DNA of 64,000 nt from Desulfosporosinus lacus DSM 15449 (GCF_900129935.1 NZ_FQXJ01000007.1:270816-334815); one strand, 5' to 3'. Shown: positions 38,275 to 46,836, counted from the stretch's first letter. The notes: generated by a model from the letters alone, not told the origin. Numbers and translations are program-made.

Positions 38275-38284
38275 GGTTTAATAG

Positions 38285-38749
38285 ATGAGGAACAGATATG
38301 CGAAAAGAATGAGGTTTTTGATAATGATAATGTATTTTTTCCCTATTGTACTTATAGTCACGTCAAATATTATTTATAATGTGTGTCAAAAGTCTACCCC
38401 TCACAGTGCCAATCCCTTTTCGGCTCTGCTGGTTACCTATTTGACTGCAGCTGTTTTAACTCTAATAGCCTTTCCTTTTTATAAAACGGATAAGGGTTTT
38501 TTTCAATCCTTTCATCAGTTAAATTGGACTAGCTTTGCCCTAGGTGTTGCTATAATAGGCCTTGAATTAGGTTATTTGCTTGCCTACAGGGCTGGGTGGA
38601 ATTTAAGCGTCGGATCTTTGGTAGCAAATATTATTCTTGCTATTATGCTTATTCCCATTGGAATATTGTTTTACAAAGAGGGTTTTGCAGTTAACCAAAT
38701 TATTGGGGTGGTATTTTGCATGGTAGGATTGGTACTAATCAACAAGTAA
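38285..38749 (+). CDS. Small DMT/EamA-like membrane protein
   Basis: 154 aa as drawn, with four to five hydrophobic helices, the size of one EamA half or a small multidrug-resistance protein; the last helix region reads IIGVVFCMVGLVLINK as in EamA proteins. The start is uncertain: ATGs at 38285, 38309, 38324 and 38330 are in frame, and the best ribosome-site spacing (ATGAGG) favours 38324. Substrate unknown. It may act as a dimer. Confidence 0.7.
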   Translation: MRNRYAKRMRFLIMIMYFFPIVLIVTSNIIYNVCQKSTPHSANPFSALLVTYLTAAVLTLIAFPFYKTDKGFFQSFHQLNWTSFALGVAIIGLELGYLLAYRAGWNLSVGSLVANIILAIMLIPIGILFYKEGFAVNQIIGVVFCMVGLVLINK

Positions 38750-38797
38750 TAGTTATTAAACTGAACAATTTTAAGCAACTATAGGAGACGACATAAG

Positions 38798-40024
38798 ATG
38801 GATTTATTAGATGATATCTCAAATGGTATAGCGGAGGATCAGGGTTTAAGTTTATCTGCACGATTATTAACTTGGTATACAGCGGAGCAAAGGGACTTGC
38901 CATGGCGGAAGACCGTAGACCCATATGCAATTTGGGTGTCTGAAGTCATGCTCCAACAAACTCAGGTAAAAACGGTTATTCCATATTATGAACGATTTTT
39001 AAAACTCTTTCCCAGCGTTGAAAAACTTGGAACGGCAAGCCTTGAGGATGTATTAACGATGTGGAGCGGACTTGGCTACTATTCAAGAGCCCGTCGTATG
39101 TGGGAAGGGGCTAACTATCTGATTCAAAAACTGGGTGGGAAAATGCCGAGAGATTATGATGAACTTCTGAAAATTCCGGGGATCGGCGACTATACTGCAG
39201 GAGCTATAGCCAGTATTGCCTTTGGGCAAAGAGTAGCGGCTATAGATGGAAATGTAAAGCGGGTTGTATCACGTCTCTTAGCTTGGTCGGAGCCGGTAGA
39301 GACAGTTCGCAGTTATCGCCACTTTAAAGATCATCTTATGGCATGGCAATCAGCTCAAAAGCCGGGGGATTTCAATCAGGCCTTGATGGAACTAGGCGCG
39401 ATGGTTTGTTCCCCCACGAAACCGGACTGTAAAGGATGTCCTTTAGCCGAAGTTTGCAACGGGTATTTGCAAGGCGACTTCCTGCGCTACCCTGTAAAGA
39501 AGCTCAAGGCTCAGCGCCAAGAGGTTACTCGGTTGACTTTTGTTCTGCGTAAAGGCAACCGGGTATATATTCAAAAACGCCCTTCCAAGGGGTTGCTGGC
39601 TGACCTATGGGAGTTCCCTGGTGTGGAATTGAGTCTCGGAGACATTCATAGTTTGAAAGACAGTCTGCCTGTCATTACTATGGACGAGTGCTTCGAATTT
39701 TTCAAACAGGCGGTGCCTGACAGAGCGTTTGATGCTCAAGTGAATGACCAAATCGAGAAAGGGATAGAGTTTAATGGTCCAGTTTGGTACACCTTTAGCC
39801 ATCGGCGTTGGAAAATAATCTGGTCAATTATTGATTTGTCTGAAACGTTTCGGGCAGAACCGACGAACGCTTACTCCCTGAGAGAAATAGATGAGAAGTA
39901 TTGGGCAGAAACTAAGGAAGTAAACGAGCTTGATAAGCAACGGTGGGTTTCCACCAATGAGTTGGGATTGCTCCCTCTTCCGGTTGCTTTTACTGCCATC
40001 GTTGAAAAGTTGTTTGACGATTGA
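38798..40024 (+). CDS. mutY: A/G-specific adenine glycosylase
   Basis: 408 aa. HhH-GPD fold with LLKIPGIGDYTAGAIASIAFG and the catalytic Asp in AAIDGNVKRV; [4Fe-4S] loop C-x6-C-x2-C-x5-C (CSPTKPDCKGCPLAEVC); C-terminal NUDIX-like domain that recognises 8-oxoG. It removes adenine mispaired with 8-oxoguanine. AGGAGACG precedes the ATG. A single gene before the glnA leader. Confidence 0.94.
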   Translation: MDLLDDISNGIAEDQGLSLSARLLTWYTAEQRDLPWRKTVDPYAIWVSEVMLQQTQVKTVIPYYERFLKLFPSVEKLGTASLEDVLTMWSGLGYYSRARRMWEGANYLIQKLGGKMPRDYDELLKIPGIGDYTAGAIASIAFGQRVAAIDGNVKRVVSRLLAWSEPVETVRSYRHFKDHLMAWQSAQKPGDFNQALMELGAMVCSPTKPDCKGCPLAEVCNGYLQGDFLRYPVKKLKAQRQEVTRLTFVLRKGNRVYIQKRPSKGLLADLWEFPGVELSLGDIHSLKDSLPVITMDECFEFFKQAVPDRAFDAQVNDQIEKGIEFNGPVWYTFSHRRWKIIWSIIDLSETFRAEPTNAYSLREIDEKYWAETKEVNELDKQRWVSTNELGLLPLPVAFTAIVEKLFDD

Positions 40025-40188
40025 TTAGAATTATATTTTAAACGGTACACCTGAAACTTTGGGCGATGATGATCCTCCAGACTGCCGCCTAATGTCTCGA
40101 CCCTTGGAGTAAATCAATAGGGATTGCAGGAAATCTAATGAGAAAAAGATGATGGAATAAACACTAATTTCGGTTTTGTAAGATTTAT

Positions 40189-40245
40189 TTGACAAATTAC
40201 CAAGTAAAAAATATATATTGTATACATGGGCTAAAACAGTTGAAT
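40189..40245 (+). promoter_or_regulatory. glnA promoter region and conserved start block
   Basis: TTGACA at 40189-40194 could pair with TATATA at 40212 (17-base spacer). A second -10, TATACA at 40221, followed by GGGCTAAAACAGTTGAAT, aligns base for base with the gltB start block at 26622-26650. Two overlapping promoters are possible. The rest of the gap back to mutY shows nothing. Confidence 0.65.
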
Positions 40246-40294
40246 GTGAGGTAGTCTCTATGTTACTTTAAGTGTATAAACTAGTTAATGTATA

Positions 40295-40360
40295 GAGCAA
40301 AGGCGCTCATAAGAAATTTTGTACTTGATTTAAGTGCAGTTTCTTAGGAGCGTCTTTTTT
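40295..40360 (+). promoter_or_regulatory. glnA leader: ANTAR-type hairpin overlapping a terminator
   Basis: GAGC-AAAGGC-GCTC (40295-40308) has a six-base loop with A1 and G4. The terminator left arm 40301-40316 pairs with 40340-40355 (16 positions, two imperfect) before TTTTTT. The hairpin and terminator share bases 40301-40308 and cannot coexist. glnA starts 298 bases further on. Confidence 0.78.
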
Positions 40361-40405
40361 ATACTAGTTAGAAAGTATAGCTTTACGTTATATACTTTCT
40401 GGAAG
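40361..40405. repeat. Hairpin repeat, copy 2 (first at 9831)
   Basis: ATACTAGT-AGAAAGTATA...TATACTTTCTGGAAG, matching 9831-9874. It sits directly behind the T run of the glnA leader terminator, between leader and gene. The next 250 bases to glnA are AT-rich and hold no other clear feature. Confidence 0.65.
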
Positions 40406-40657
40406 GTCCCTTCTCACCGTAAAAGCTTAATCGCTATGTTAAAGATTATGCAGGATATTTTAGCGGGATTATGAGCAGATTTTAGATGAACCATTTTCTG
40501 AGTTAATTCCTGATAATAAAAGATCTGCTGGCAATCTTTATTGTGGTTGTAAGGGATTATGGACTATGACTGCAAACAAGATTTATATGGGATATAATAA
40601 GTCTAATAATGGCGATTTAGTTCATATTTTTCACTTTGAGAAAGGAGAGCACCTCAA

Positions 40658-41986
40658 TTGCATTTTTCAAAAGAAGATTGTCTAAAGTTTGTAAAGGAAA
40701 ATGATGTTCGATTTATTCGTCTGCAGTTTACGGATATTGCCGGTAACATGAAGAACATTGCGATCACAGATAAACAGCTTGCCATTGCTTTCGAAAACGG
40801 AGTTATGTTTGACGGCTCAGCTGTGGCGGGATTCTCCGGTATTGAATCGTCTGATATGTTTCTTTTCCCAGATCCGGGTACCTTCTCAGTCATTCCTTGG
40901 AGGCCGCAACAGGGCAAGGTTGCAAGAATCATATGTGATATTAAAAACCATGACGGTTCTCAATTTGAAGGAGATCCCCGCTATATTCTCAAACGAACCT
41001 TGAAGAAAGTTCAAGACTTAGGCTATACCTTCCAAGTTGGTCCGGAATGTGAGTTTTTTATGTTTTACAACGATGATGAAGGTCAACCAACCACGATTAC
41101 CCATGACTCGGCTAGTTATTGTGATCTGGCACCCATTGACCAGGGAGAAAACACCCGTCGGGAGATTTGCATGGTCTTAGAGGAAATGGGGTTTGAAATC
41201 GAAACATCGCATCATGAGACAGCGGCAGGGCAACATGAAATTGATTTCAGATACACCGATGCTCTAACTGCGGCAGATAATATTATGACCTTTAAAATGG
41301 TAGTCAAGATCATTGCTCAACGAAATGGTCTGCATGCTACTTTTATGCCTAAACCGCTTCCCGGCGTCAATGGTTCGGGAATGCACATCAATATGTCATT
41401 GACCCAAAATGGTTCCAACCTCTTTAGCGGGGGCCCAGGCACCACCGATATATCTGAAACGGCAAAGTATTTTGCTGCAGGGCTGTTGAGTCATATCAAA
41501 GGAATTACAGCCATCGCCAATCCCCTTGTGAACTCCTATAAACGGTTAAAAGCGGGCTTTGAAGCTCCAGTGCATATCGCCTGGTCCCATATGAACAGAA
41601 GTCCTTTGCTAAGGGTTCCTGCGCCTAGGGGGGAGGGGACAAGACTCGAACTTAGAAGTCCTGATCCTACCTGTAATCCTTATTTAACCTTAGCGTTAGT
41701 ACTGGAGGCAGGGCTTGATGGTTTAAACAATCGTTTGCCGCTGGTTGATCCAGTTAACGTTAATATTTACAATTTGACGCCTGAACAGGAGAAAGAACTT
41801 AAGCTTGAGCGGTTACCCTCAAATCTCTTGTTTGCTCTTGAAGAGATGAAGAAAGACCCTTTAATTCAATCGACACTTGGTGCGCATACGTTTAATAAAT
41901 ACTTAGCCACAAAGGCTTTGGAATGGGAATCCTATGATAACTCCATTCATGCATGGGAGATTGATAAGTATCTGAAATCTTATTAA
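40658..41986 (+). CDS. glnA: Glutamine synthetase type I
   Basis: 442 aa, the short GSI-alpha type of Gram-positives. Metal- and substrate-binding motifs: FDGSAVAGF near 52, GPECEFFMF near 128 (metal Glu), NGSGMHINMS near 243 and RLELRSPDPTCNPYL near 325. It has no adenylylation-type extension, consistent with the GSI-alpha class. TTG start at 40658 with AAAGGAG 11 bases upstream. It makes glutamine from glutamate, ammonia and ATP. Followed 32 bases later by the ANTAR gene. Confidence 0.95.
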   Translation: MHFSKEDCLKFVKENDVRFIRLQFTDIAGNMKNIAITDKQLAIAFENGVMFDGSAVAGFSGIESSDMFLFPDPGTFSVIPWRPQQGKVARIICDIKNHDGSQFEGDPRYILKRTLKKVQDLGYTFQVGPECEFFMFYNDDEGQPTTITHDSASYCDLAPIDQGENTRREICMVLEEMGFEIETSHHETAAGQHEIDFRYTDALTAADNIMTFKMVVKIIAQRNGLHATFMPKPLPGVNGSGMHINMSLTQNGSNLFSGGPGTTDISETAKYFAAGLLSHIKGITAIANPLVNSYKRLKAGFEAPVHIAWSHMNRSPLLRVPAPRGEGTRLELRSPDPTCNPYLTLALVLEAGLDGLNNRLPLVDPVNVNIYNLTPEQEKELKLERLPSNLLFALEEMKKDPLIQSTLGAHTFNKYLATKALEWESYDNSIHAWEIDKYLKSY

Positions 41987-42018
41987 CTATTGTATCCCTG
42001 CTCAAAGGGGTGATTGTA

Positions 42019-42591
42019 GTGAGCGCAGGGAGTGTTTTAATCGTTTGTGGAAAAGCTGAAATGGCGAGCAGCATGCAAACGATGCTCATAAAAGAAGGTT
42101 TTTATCCGGTTAGCTGCGCTCATTCAGCCAATGAAGCGCGCAGGAATTTCTTTAACACCGTATTAGACATAGTAATTATAAGTACTCCGCTGCCCGATGA
42201 ACATGGTACAGATCTGGTCTTTGATGTTCACGAGAAAACATCTGCAGGAATAGTAGTAATCGCAAGGCCGGAACATCTGCTTGATATGCAATGCAGTCTT
42301 GAGAAAATTAATGCACTGATTCTGCCTAAGCCCATTAATCGCTTAACATTGTTGCAAACTGTTCGATTCGCTCTGTCAGTACGAAATTCGATGGCCCAGT
42401 TAGTATCTGAACGGGATAGTTTAAAGAAGCGGATGGATGAGCGAAAGATTGTTGAACAGGCGAAGTGGATGCTTGTGGAAAAACTAAATTTGAGCGAGCC
42501 GCAAGCCTTCCGCCTTATCCAGAAAAAAGCCATGGACTTGCGTCTTCCTCAGGTTCTGGTAGCGGAAGAGATTATAAAGAAGTACGAATAA
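42019..42591 (+). CDS. ANTAR-domain antitermination regulator, pseudo-receiver type
   Basis: 190 aa. Residues 1-115 have the receiver fold (VLIVCGKAEM at the start, LDIVIISTPLP where the phosphoacceptor strand would be, and LPKPIN at the conserved Lys). The strand is LDIVIIS, so the usual phosphoacceptor Asp seems absent: a pseudo-receiver. A coiled linker leads to the C-terminal ANTAR RNA-binding domain (KIVEQAKWMLVEKLNLSE, then QAFRLIQKKAMDLR). Such proteins bind six-base-loop hairpins and prevent termination. GTG 42019 follows AAAGGGGTGA; GTG 42010 overlaps that site. In clostridia a comparable regulator (NitR) follows glnA. Confidence 0.9.
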   Translation: MSAGSVLIVCGKAEMASSMQTMLIKEGFYPVSCAHSANEARRNFFNTVLDIVIISTPLPDEHGTDLVFDVHEKTSAGIVVIARPEHLLDMQCSLEKINALILPKPINRLTLLQTVRFALSVRNSMAQLVSERDSLKKRMDERKIVEQAKWMLVEKLNLSEPQAFRLIQKKAMDLRLPQVLVAEEIIKKYE

Positions 42592-42593
42592 GA

Positions 42594-42633
42594 GGGATAC
42601 CTGGTTTTTTGAGCCAGGTATCCCTTTTTATCC
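42594..42633 (+). terminator. Terminator after glnA-ANTAR unit
   Basis: AGGGATACCTGG pairs with CCAGGTATCCCT, followed by TTTTT. It also lies at the 3' end of the convergent gene. Confidence 0.88.
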
Positions 42634-42644
42634 AATCGTAAGAC

Positions 42645-42703
42645 TCGCATTTCTTCAAGTGGGAGTGGGCCCCCGTGCTCTGCTTCGGTGGGTATCAGTG
42701 AAA
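42645..42703. repeat. Fragment of the CTTCAAGTGGG hairpin repeat
   Basis: TTCTTCAAGTGGG...CTGCTTCGGTG resembles part of the element at 32961 (GCTTCAAGTGGG...CTACTTCGGTT). It spans the last codons of the - strand gene. Confidence 0.45.
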
Positions 42704-45279
42704 AAACATTGAATCTCTTGGGTTGAAATATCTGAAATTAATTGTAATCCGGGTTTCCCGGGGGTAATATTATAGACCTTTATCACATTTCTCAAATTTG
42801 ATTTTTCCGGAATCATATCCACTATAGTTTCAGCGAAGTTTTTAAGCAGATCCAACTGATAAATTGTTTCGTTTTTTTCCGGAAAGAGGGCCAGATAAAA
42901 AATCTCGCTTTCGATCATATCTTGAAAAAAATGAGTTCCAAACGATACGTCTGGGAGGAATCCGGTGTTATGGTAGCCGATCTCGCCTAAAATCGAAACA
43001 TGATTGAATTCCGCAAAAGCAACTGGAACTCCCAATGAAGGGATACGGGATCCCCACCTTCCGGGACCGAGGAGAAGAACAGTAGTTGTCTCTTTATTGA
43101 TTTGCTGATTGAGCCTGCCAACGATTCTGGCAACCTCGTATTTGTCAGATTGGCTTAGCAGGTTATAAGCATGTGGCTCGACAATGATTACTTTATGGAT
43201 ATTTGTATATATGTTGCCACCCATAAAGCAACCCTTGCTTTTAAAAAGAACTTGGTTTAATGGAAGTGCTTTAGGGAATTCTATACGTTTTTTAAACCCC
43301 TGAACCTGTAAGGGTCTGCATTGTAAGAGATTAATCTGATAGTTGCCATTGCTATTGAAGTTCACTGTGAACTCAATATCGACCGGATGACGATAGGCGG
43401 ATTCGAGGGTTTTGAGAAGATTAGAAAAGGTTGAAGGGAAATCCGTGTGTGAAAAAAAAGGATTAAAACTAAAAACCCAGGATTCTTTGCGTTTTAGCCC
43501 GAGTTGTTGGATTCTTTGTTCAGTTTCATGATCTCGTTCGGCGATCATTGTTTGATGCAAGTCGATCGGTTGATCCATCAGTTCTTGAATTGAAAGACAT
43601 TCTTGTCGATTACGACGGATGTTTAGTACATCAATTTTCTGCTGTGAATAGGCCTTAAAACTTCGCAGTCCGTCATAAGGGAAACATTGGGGCCGATCTA
43701 AAGCGGCAATTCTAGCATAATCTCCTTCTAGGCGATTCACAGCCCTGGTACCCAGCCCGACCACAAGTCGTATCATACCAGCCTTTGGATTTATCTGTGG
43801 GTCCCAAACGAACGTGTTGTAGGAAAATCCTACCCCTGCGATATCCGGGAAAAAGTAGTCCTGCTTATTAGATCCGGATACCCTTTGGACAAGGAGGGCC
43901 ATTTGCTCTTCTGAATTGCTAAGATCATGCTTTTCCCTATAAGCTAAGGCTTCTTCGCTTAGTGTGCTGGCAAAGACTTCTCGAACGGCCTTAGTAAAGC
44001 GCTGATAGCGTTCATCTAGGGTGCCTTGATTAATACAAAAGATACTTTCGTATTTACCCGGAAAGGCATTTCCAAAACCATCTTCTAAAAGACTGCTGGA
44101 GCGTACAATAATTGGGGATTGACCGAAGTATTCCAGCATCCTGAGGAATTTGTGTTTTATTGCCTCATTAAACTGTCCTTGGAGGATTTTCACTCTGAGG
44201 TTTAAGGCTGTTCCCAGACTTTCTTTTGGGGCTCGTCGTTGTTCCATTTTAAGTTTCCATAAATTATTATCAACCAAATAAGAGTAATAAACATCTGAGC
44301 CAATATAAAATGAATCGTGAGGTTCTAGTTTGCTGCTCCATGTTTCAGATGCTTGAATTAGAATTTTCCGTGCCAGAAGCATCCCGACAGCTTTACCACC
44401 GATAAATCCAGAACCAATTAAACGTGACTTTATGGACAATATATCTTGAAGAGAAAAATGCACCGAAATCAATTCGAGAATCCTCTCATCGCGGGTCAAG
44501 AATATTTTAGATAATTGATTAATGTGCTCTGTTATTTGATTTTTAGTTAATGAGGAGGTGCGGAGTTCTCCGGCCCTTATAAAAAGACGGTCCCAATAAT
44601 CAAGATCTCTTTCAGGGTTTTCATCATTTTCGCCGAGTTGAGAATAGAGCGCAGCAACGTCCCCACTGCTGGTTACAGGTATAAATCGGTCTCCATGAAC
44701 AAGATGGGGCAGGAATAATGTGGGTGTGTAACGATTCCAGACTTTCAAAGGATACACATAGGTTTTAGCGTCAACTTGAAAAATATCAAATAAGACCTGA
44801 GTTGTATCACGAATGACGGCTGTGGTATGGAAGGAGTTATGATTCTTAAAAGTTGCGAAATATGCAATAGTATTTAGCTCATAAAGATAGGGACAAGTAA
44901 CCTTAAAGAAATTTCCAATCATTGAATCAGTAGCCCAACGATCTAGGAGCTCAGATAAGCAGTCGAAAATATAAAATACATCTCGTCCTTCAAGAGTAAT
45001 CTTCTCATGGATTTGGGAACAAAACTCTTCAAATCCCTTATCGGCATTGACTGGGAAAACCTCAATGCTGTCATTAGTTATGAGCGGATCGTGCTGTGTA
45101 AAGCGAATATAGATTATCTTTTTTGATGAATCAATATTCGCTTGGATAAATGCAGTGACGAACCTCTTATATACTTCAAGGTTTCTAACCTGAAAAACAA
45201 CATTATCCCCCATTCTCAGATGTTGAATGACGTTATCCAAAGAAGTAAAGCCAGTAGTTACAGTTTGAGGCCTTTCCAT
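42655..45279 (-). CDS. PEP/pyruvate-binding-domain protein with unusual N-terminal domain
   Basis: 874 aa. The first 250 residues are of RecA/KaiC-like appearance (TGFTSLDNVIQHLRMGDNVVFQV; VFYIFDCLSELLDRW as a Walker B-like strand), but the usual P-loop lysine motif is missing. Residues about 290-600 match the ATP-grasp PEP/pyruvate-binding domain of PEP synthase and PPDK (GGKAVGMLLA, PIIVRSSSLLEDGFGNAFPGKYES). I see no phosphohistidine swivelling domain (no TSHAA motif) and no PEP-utiliser barrel, so it is not a complete PEP synthase. The last about 15 codons run into a repeat. AAGGAGGTA precedes the start. Its leader has an ANTAR-like hairpin, so it may have a nitrogen-linked role. Confidence 0.75.
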   Translation of the reverse strand: MERPQTVTTGFTSLDNVIQHLRMGDNVVFQVRNLEVYKRFVTAFIQANIDSSKKIIYIRFTQHDPLITNDSIEVFPVNADKGFEEFCSQIHEKITLEGRDVFYIFDCLSELLDRWATDSMIGNFFKVTCPYLYELNTIAYFATFKNHNSFHTTAVIRDTTQVLFDIFQVDAKTYVYPLKVWNRYTPTLFLPHLVHGDRFIPVTSSGDVAALYSQLGENDENPERDLDYWDRLFIRAGELRTSSLTKNQITEHINQLSKIFLTRDERILELISVHFSLQDILSIKSRLIGSGFIGGKAVGMLLARKILIQASETWSSKLEPHDSFYIGSDVYYSYLVDNNLWKLKMEQRRAPKESLGTALNLRVKILQGQFNEAIKHKFLRMLEYFGQSPIIVRSSSLLEDGFGNAFPGKYESIFCINQGTLDERYQRFTKAVREVFASTLSEEALAYREKHDLSNSEEQMALLVQRVSGSNKQDYFFPDIAGVGFSYNTFVWDPQINPKAGMIRLVVGLGTRAVNRLEGDYARIAALDRPQCFPYDGLRSFKAYSQQKIDVLNIRRNRQECLSIQELMDQPIDLHQTMIAERDHETEQRIQQLGLKRKESWVFSFNPFFSHTDFPSTFSNLLKTLESAYRHPVDIEFTVNFNSNGNYQINLLQCRPLQVQGFKKRIEFPKALPLNQVLFKSKGCFMGGNIYTNIHKVIIVEPHAYNLLSQSDKYEVARIVGRLNQQINKETTTVLLLGPGRWGSRIPSLGVPVAFAEFNHVSILGEIGYHNTGFLPDVSFGTHFFQDMIESEIFYLALFPEKNETIYQLDLLKNFAETIVDMIPEKSNLRNVIKVYNITPGKPGLQLISDISTQEIQCFFTDTHRSRARGPTPT

Positions 45280-45333
45280 GTCAAATACCTCCTTTTGTAA
45301 TTAATGAGCTAGGACATTTTAACAGGTGCAAAT

Positions 45334-45393
45334 AAAAAATGGCGCATTAGAAATACTCGTTTGTTCGAGTGATTTCAAAGCGCCATTGCTTTG
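45334..45393 (-). promoter_or_regulatory. Leader of PEP/pyruvate-binding gene: ANTAR-type hairpin overlapping a terminator
   Basis: On the - strand CAAAGC-AATGGC-GCTTTG (45393-45376) is a perfect 6-bp stem with a six-base loop having A1 and G4. Next, GGCGCTTTGAAATCACTCG pairs with CGAGTATTTCTAATGCGCC around AACAAA, followed by ATTTTTT: a terminator inside the 5' leader. The two share bases. A CGCC-TTAG-GGCG hairpin (45401-45412) lies just upstream as a possible first hairpin. Possible promoter: TTGCAT-18-TACTAT near 45468-45439. Confidence 0.75.
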
Positions 45394-45808
45394 CTTATGA
45401 TCGCCCTAAGGCGAGAACTAAAGTCGTTGTTATATTTATAATAGTATCTCAAGAATAAACTTTAATGCAAGAGCTAAATGCTAATAAAACAAAAAAATAA
45501 ATAGCACACCACAATAATGGGAAATTAAAGACGATCACAAACACTTCGAGAAACTTCATCCAAGTTTGAGGCAGGGGATTATTGCAGGCATAGAGAAGTA
45601 TAGCACTTATTAAGATCGACAAACTATACGTACCTTTATGGAACTACAGCGATTTGTTAAGTCTACTTTTGTTGAGAGATTAGCACAGACTCATTGATTA
45701 CTCTTTAGAATTTTAAAGAAGGAATTTACAATCGGATCAGGAATAAGTCATTCTTCAATGAAAACGGGTAAGATGAAATCAAAGAATCATACTGGGAGGT
45801 GATGGAAT

Positions 45809-46369
45809 ATGGAGATAATAGTTGGGGTTTCAGGGGCAACGGGAATAGTTTACGCAATTAATTTATTAAGGGCCTTGAAAGACAGAGATAACGTGAATAC
45901 TCATCTTATTATGAGTGACTGGGCCAAAGAAAATTTAAAAATAGAAACGAATTATTCCTTAGAAGAGGTAGAAAGTTTAGCAGCCGTTGTCTATGATAAT
46001 AAGAACTTAGGGGCAAAAACCTCGAGTGGTTCCTTCATTACAGATGGAATGGTTATTGTGCCTTGCAGTATGAAAACTTTAAGTTCGATTGCCAATGGAT
46101 ATGATGATAATCTGATTTCTCGAACAGCTGGTGTCATGATCAAGGAAGGAAGAAAGCTAATACTGAGTCCTAGAGAGACTCCTCTAAGCGCTATCCATAT
46201 TGAAAATATGCTGAAGTTATCAAGGATTGGAGTTAGAATTGTTCCGCCCATGCCAGCTTTTTATAATCATCCGCAAAGTATCGAAGACATGATCAATCAT
46301 CATGTCATGAAGATTCTGGACCAACTTGGAATTAACGTTGATAAAGCTAAGCGATGGCAGGGGTACTAG
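45809..46369 (+). CDS. ubiX: UbiX-like flavin prenyltransferase
   Basis: 186 aa; N-terminal GVSGATGIVYAINLLRAL is the flavin-binding UbiX motif, SDWAKENL and VPCSMKTLSSIANGYDDNL follow, and the C-terminal half has RKLILSPRETPLSAIHIENM, as in UbiX/Pad1. It should make prenylated FMN, the cofactor of UbiD decarboxylases. No UbiD gene is nearby, so its partner is elsewhere. GGGAGGTGATGG precedes ATG 45809. A 19-codon ORF overlaps its end (46354-46413). The 430 bases before it hold no other gene. Confidence 0.9.
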   Translation: MEIIVGVSGATGIVYAINLLRALKDRDNVNTHLIMSDWAKENLKIETNYSLEEVESLAAVVYDNKNLGAKTSSGSFITDGMVIVPCSMKTLSSIANGYDDNLISRTAGVMIKEGRKLILSPRETPLSAIHIENMLKLSRIGVRIVPPMPAFYNHPQSIEDMINHHVMKILDQLGINVDKAKRWQGY

Positions 46370-46481
46370 AAGAGATTAAGAAAGCCATGGATAGTTTCAA
46401 AAAGCTCTTATGAAATATGACAGGACATGAAAAGAGGAAGACCATAAAAGCAAATAAAAAAAGAAAATAAAAAGGAAAGAC

Positions 46482-46510
46482 TTGACAGGATGGGAGGAAT
46501 CGATTAGAAT
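46482..46510 (+). promoter_or_regulatory. Promoter of serC operon
   Basis: TTGACA (46482-46487), 17-base spacer, TAGAAT (46505-46510), just upstream of the T-box leader. Confidence 0.75.
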
Positions 46511-46524
46511 CTAAATAATTAAAA

Positions 46525-46748
46525 ACACACTTAACACGATGAAGGGAAGTCCCCAGCTCATAGAGTTTAGAGAACTGACGGTTGGTGCAAGTCAGTCTGC
46601 TGAGTTGAAGGATTCCATCCTGGAGTGGCCAATGAAGAATTGTGACGGGTTCCGCCCGATAAAGCGGACATAAGTTGGCCGATTCGGCAACATGGGTGGC
46701 AACGCGGGAATAACCTCTCGTCCCTATTTGGGACAAGGGGTTTTTATA
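46525..46748 (+). promoter_or_regulatory. T-box riboswitch, serine type (first, complete module)
   Basis: Stem I carries an AG-bulge/GGTTGGTGCAA distal loop; the likely Ser specifier TCC is at 46614-46616. The T-box GGGTGGCAACGCGGG is at 46694-46708; TGGC pairs with an NCCA end whose discriminator is G, as in tRNA-Ser. A terminator follows (ACCTCTCGTCCC with GGGAC-AAGGGGT, TTTTT). It controls serC-serA. Confidence 0.87.
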
Positions 46749-46769
46749 TTTTTAAGCGTTTGTTTTCAT

Positions 46770-46836
46770 GTACCTATAATCGGTTAAAACTTGGGTGGCA
46801 CCGCGGAATTCCCGCCCCAATGCTGGGGTGGGTTTT
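46770..46836 (+). promoter_or_regulatory. Second T-box antiterminator/terminator module without stem I
   Basis: GGGTGGCACCGCGG at 46793-46806, again TGGC for tRNA-Ser, then terminator CCCGCCCCA-loop-TGGGGTGGG and TTTTG. Only about 45 bases separate it from the first terminator, too few for its own stem I. Confidence 0.8.
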
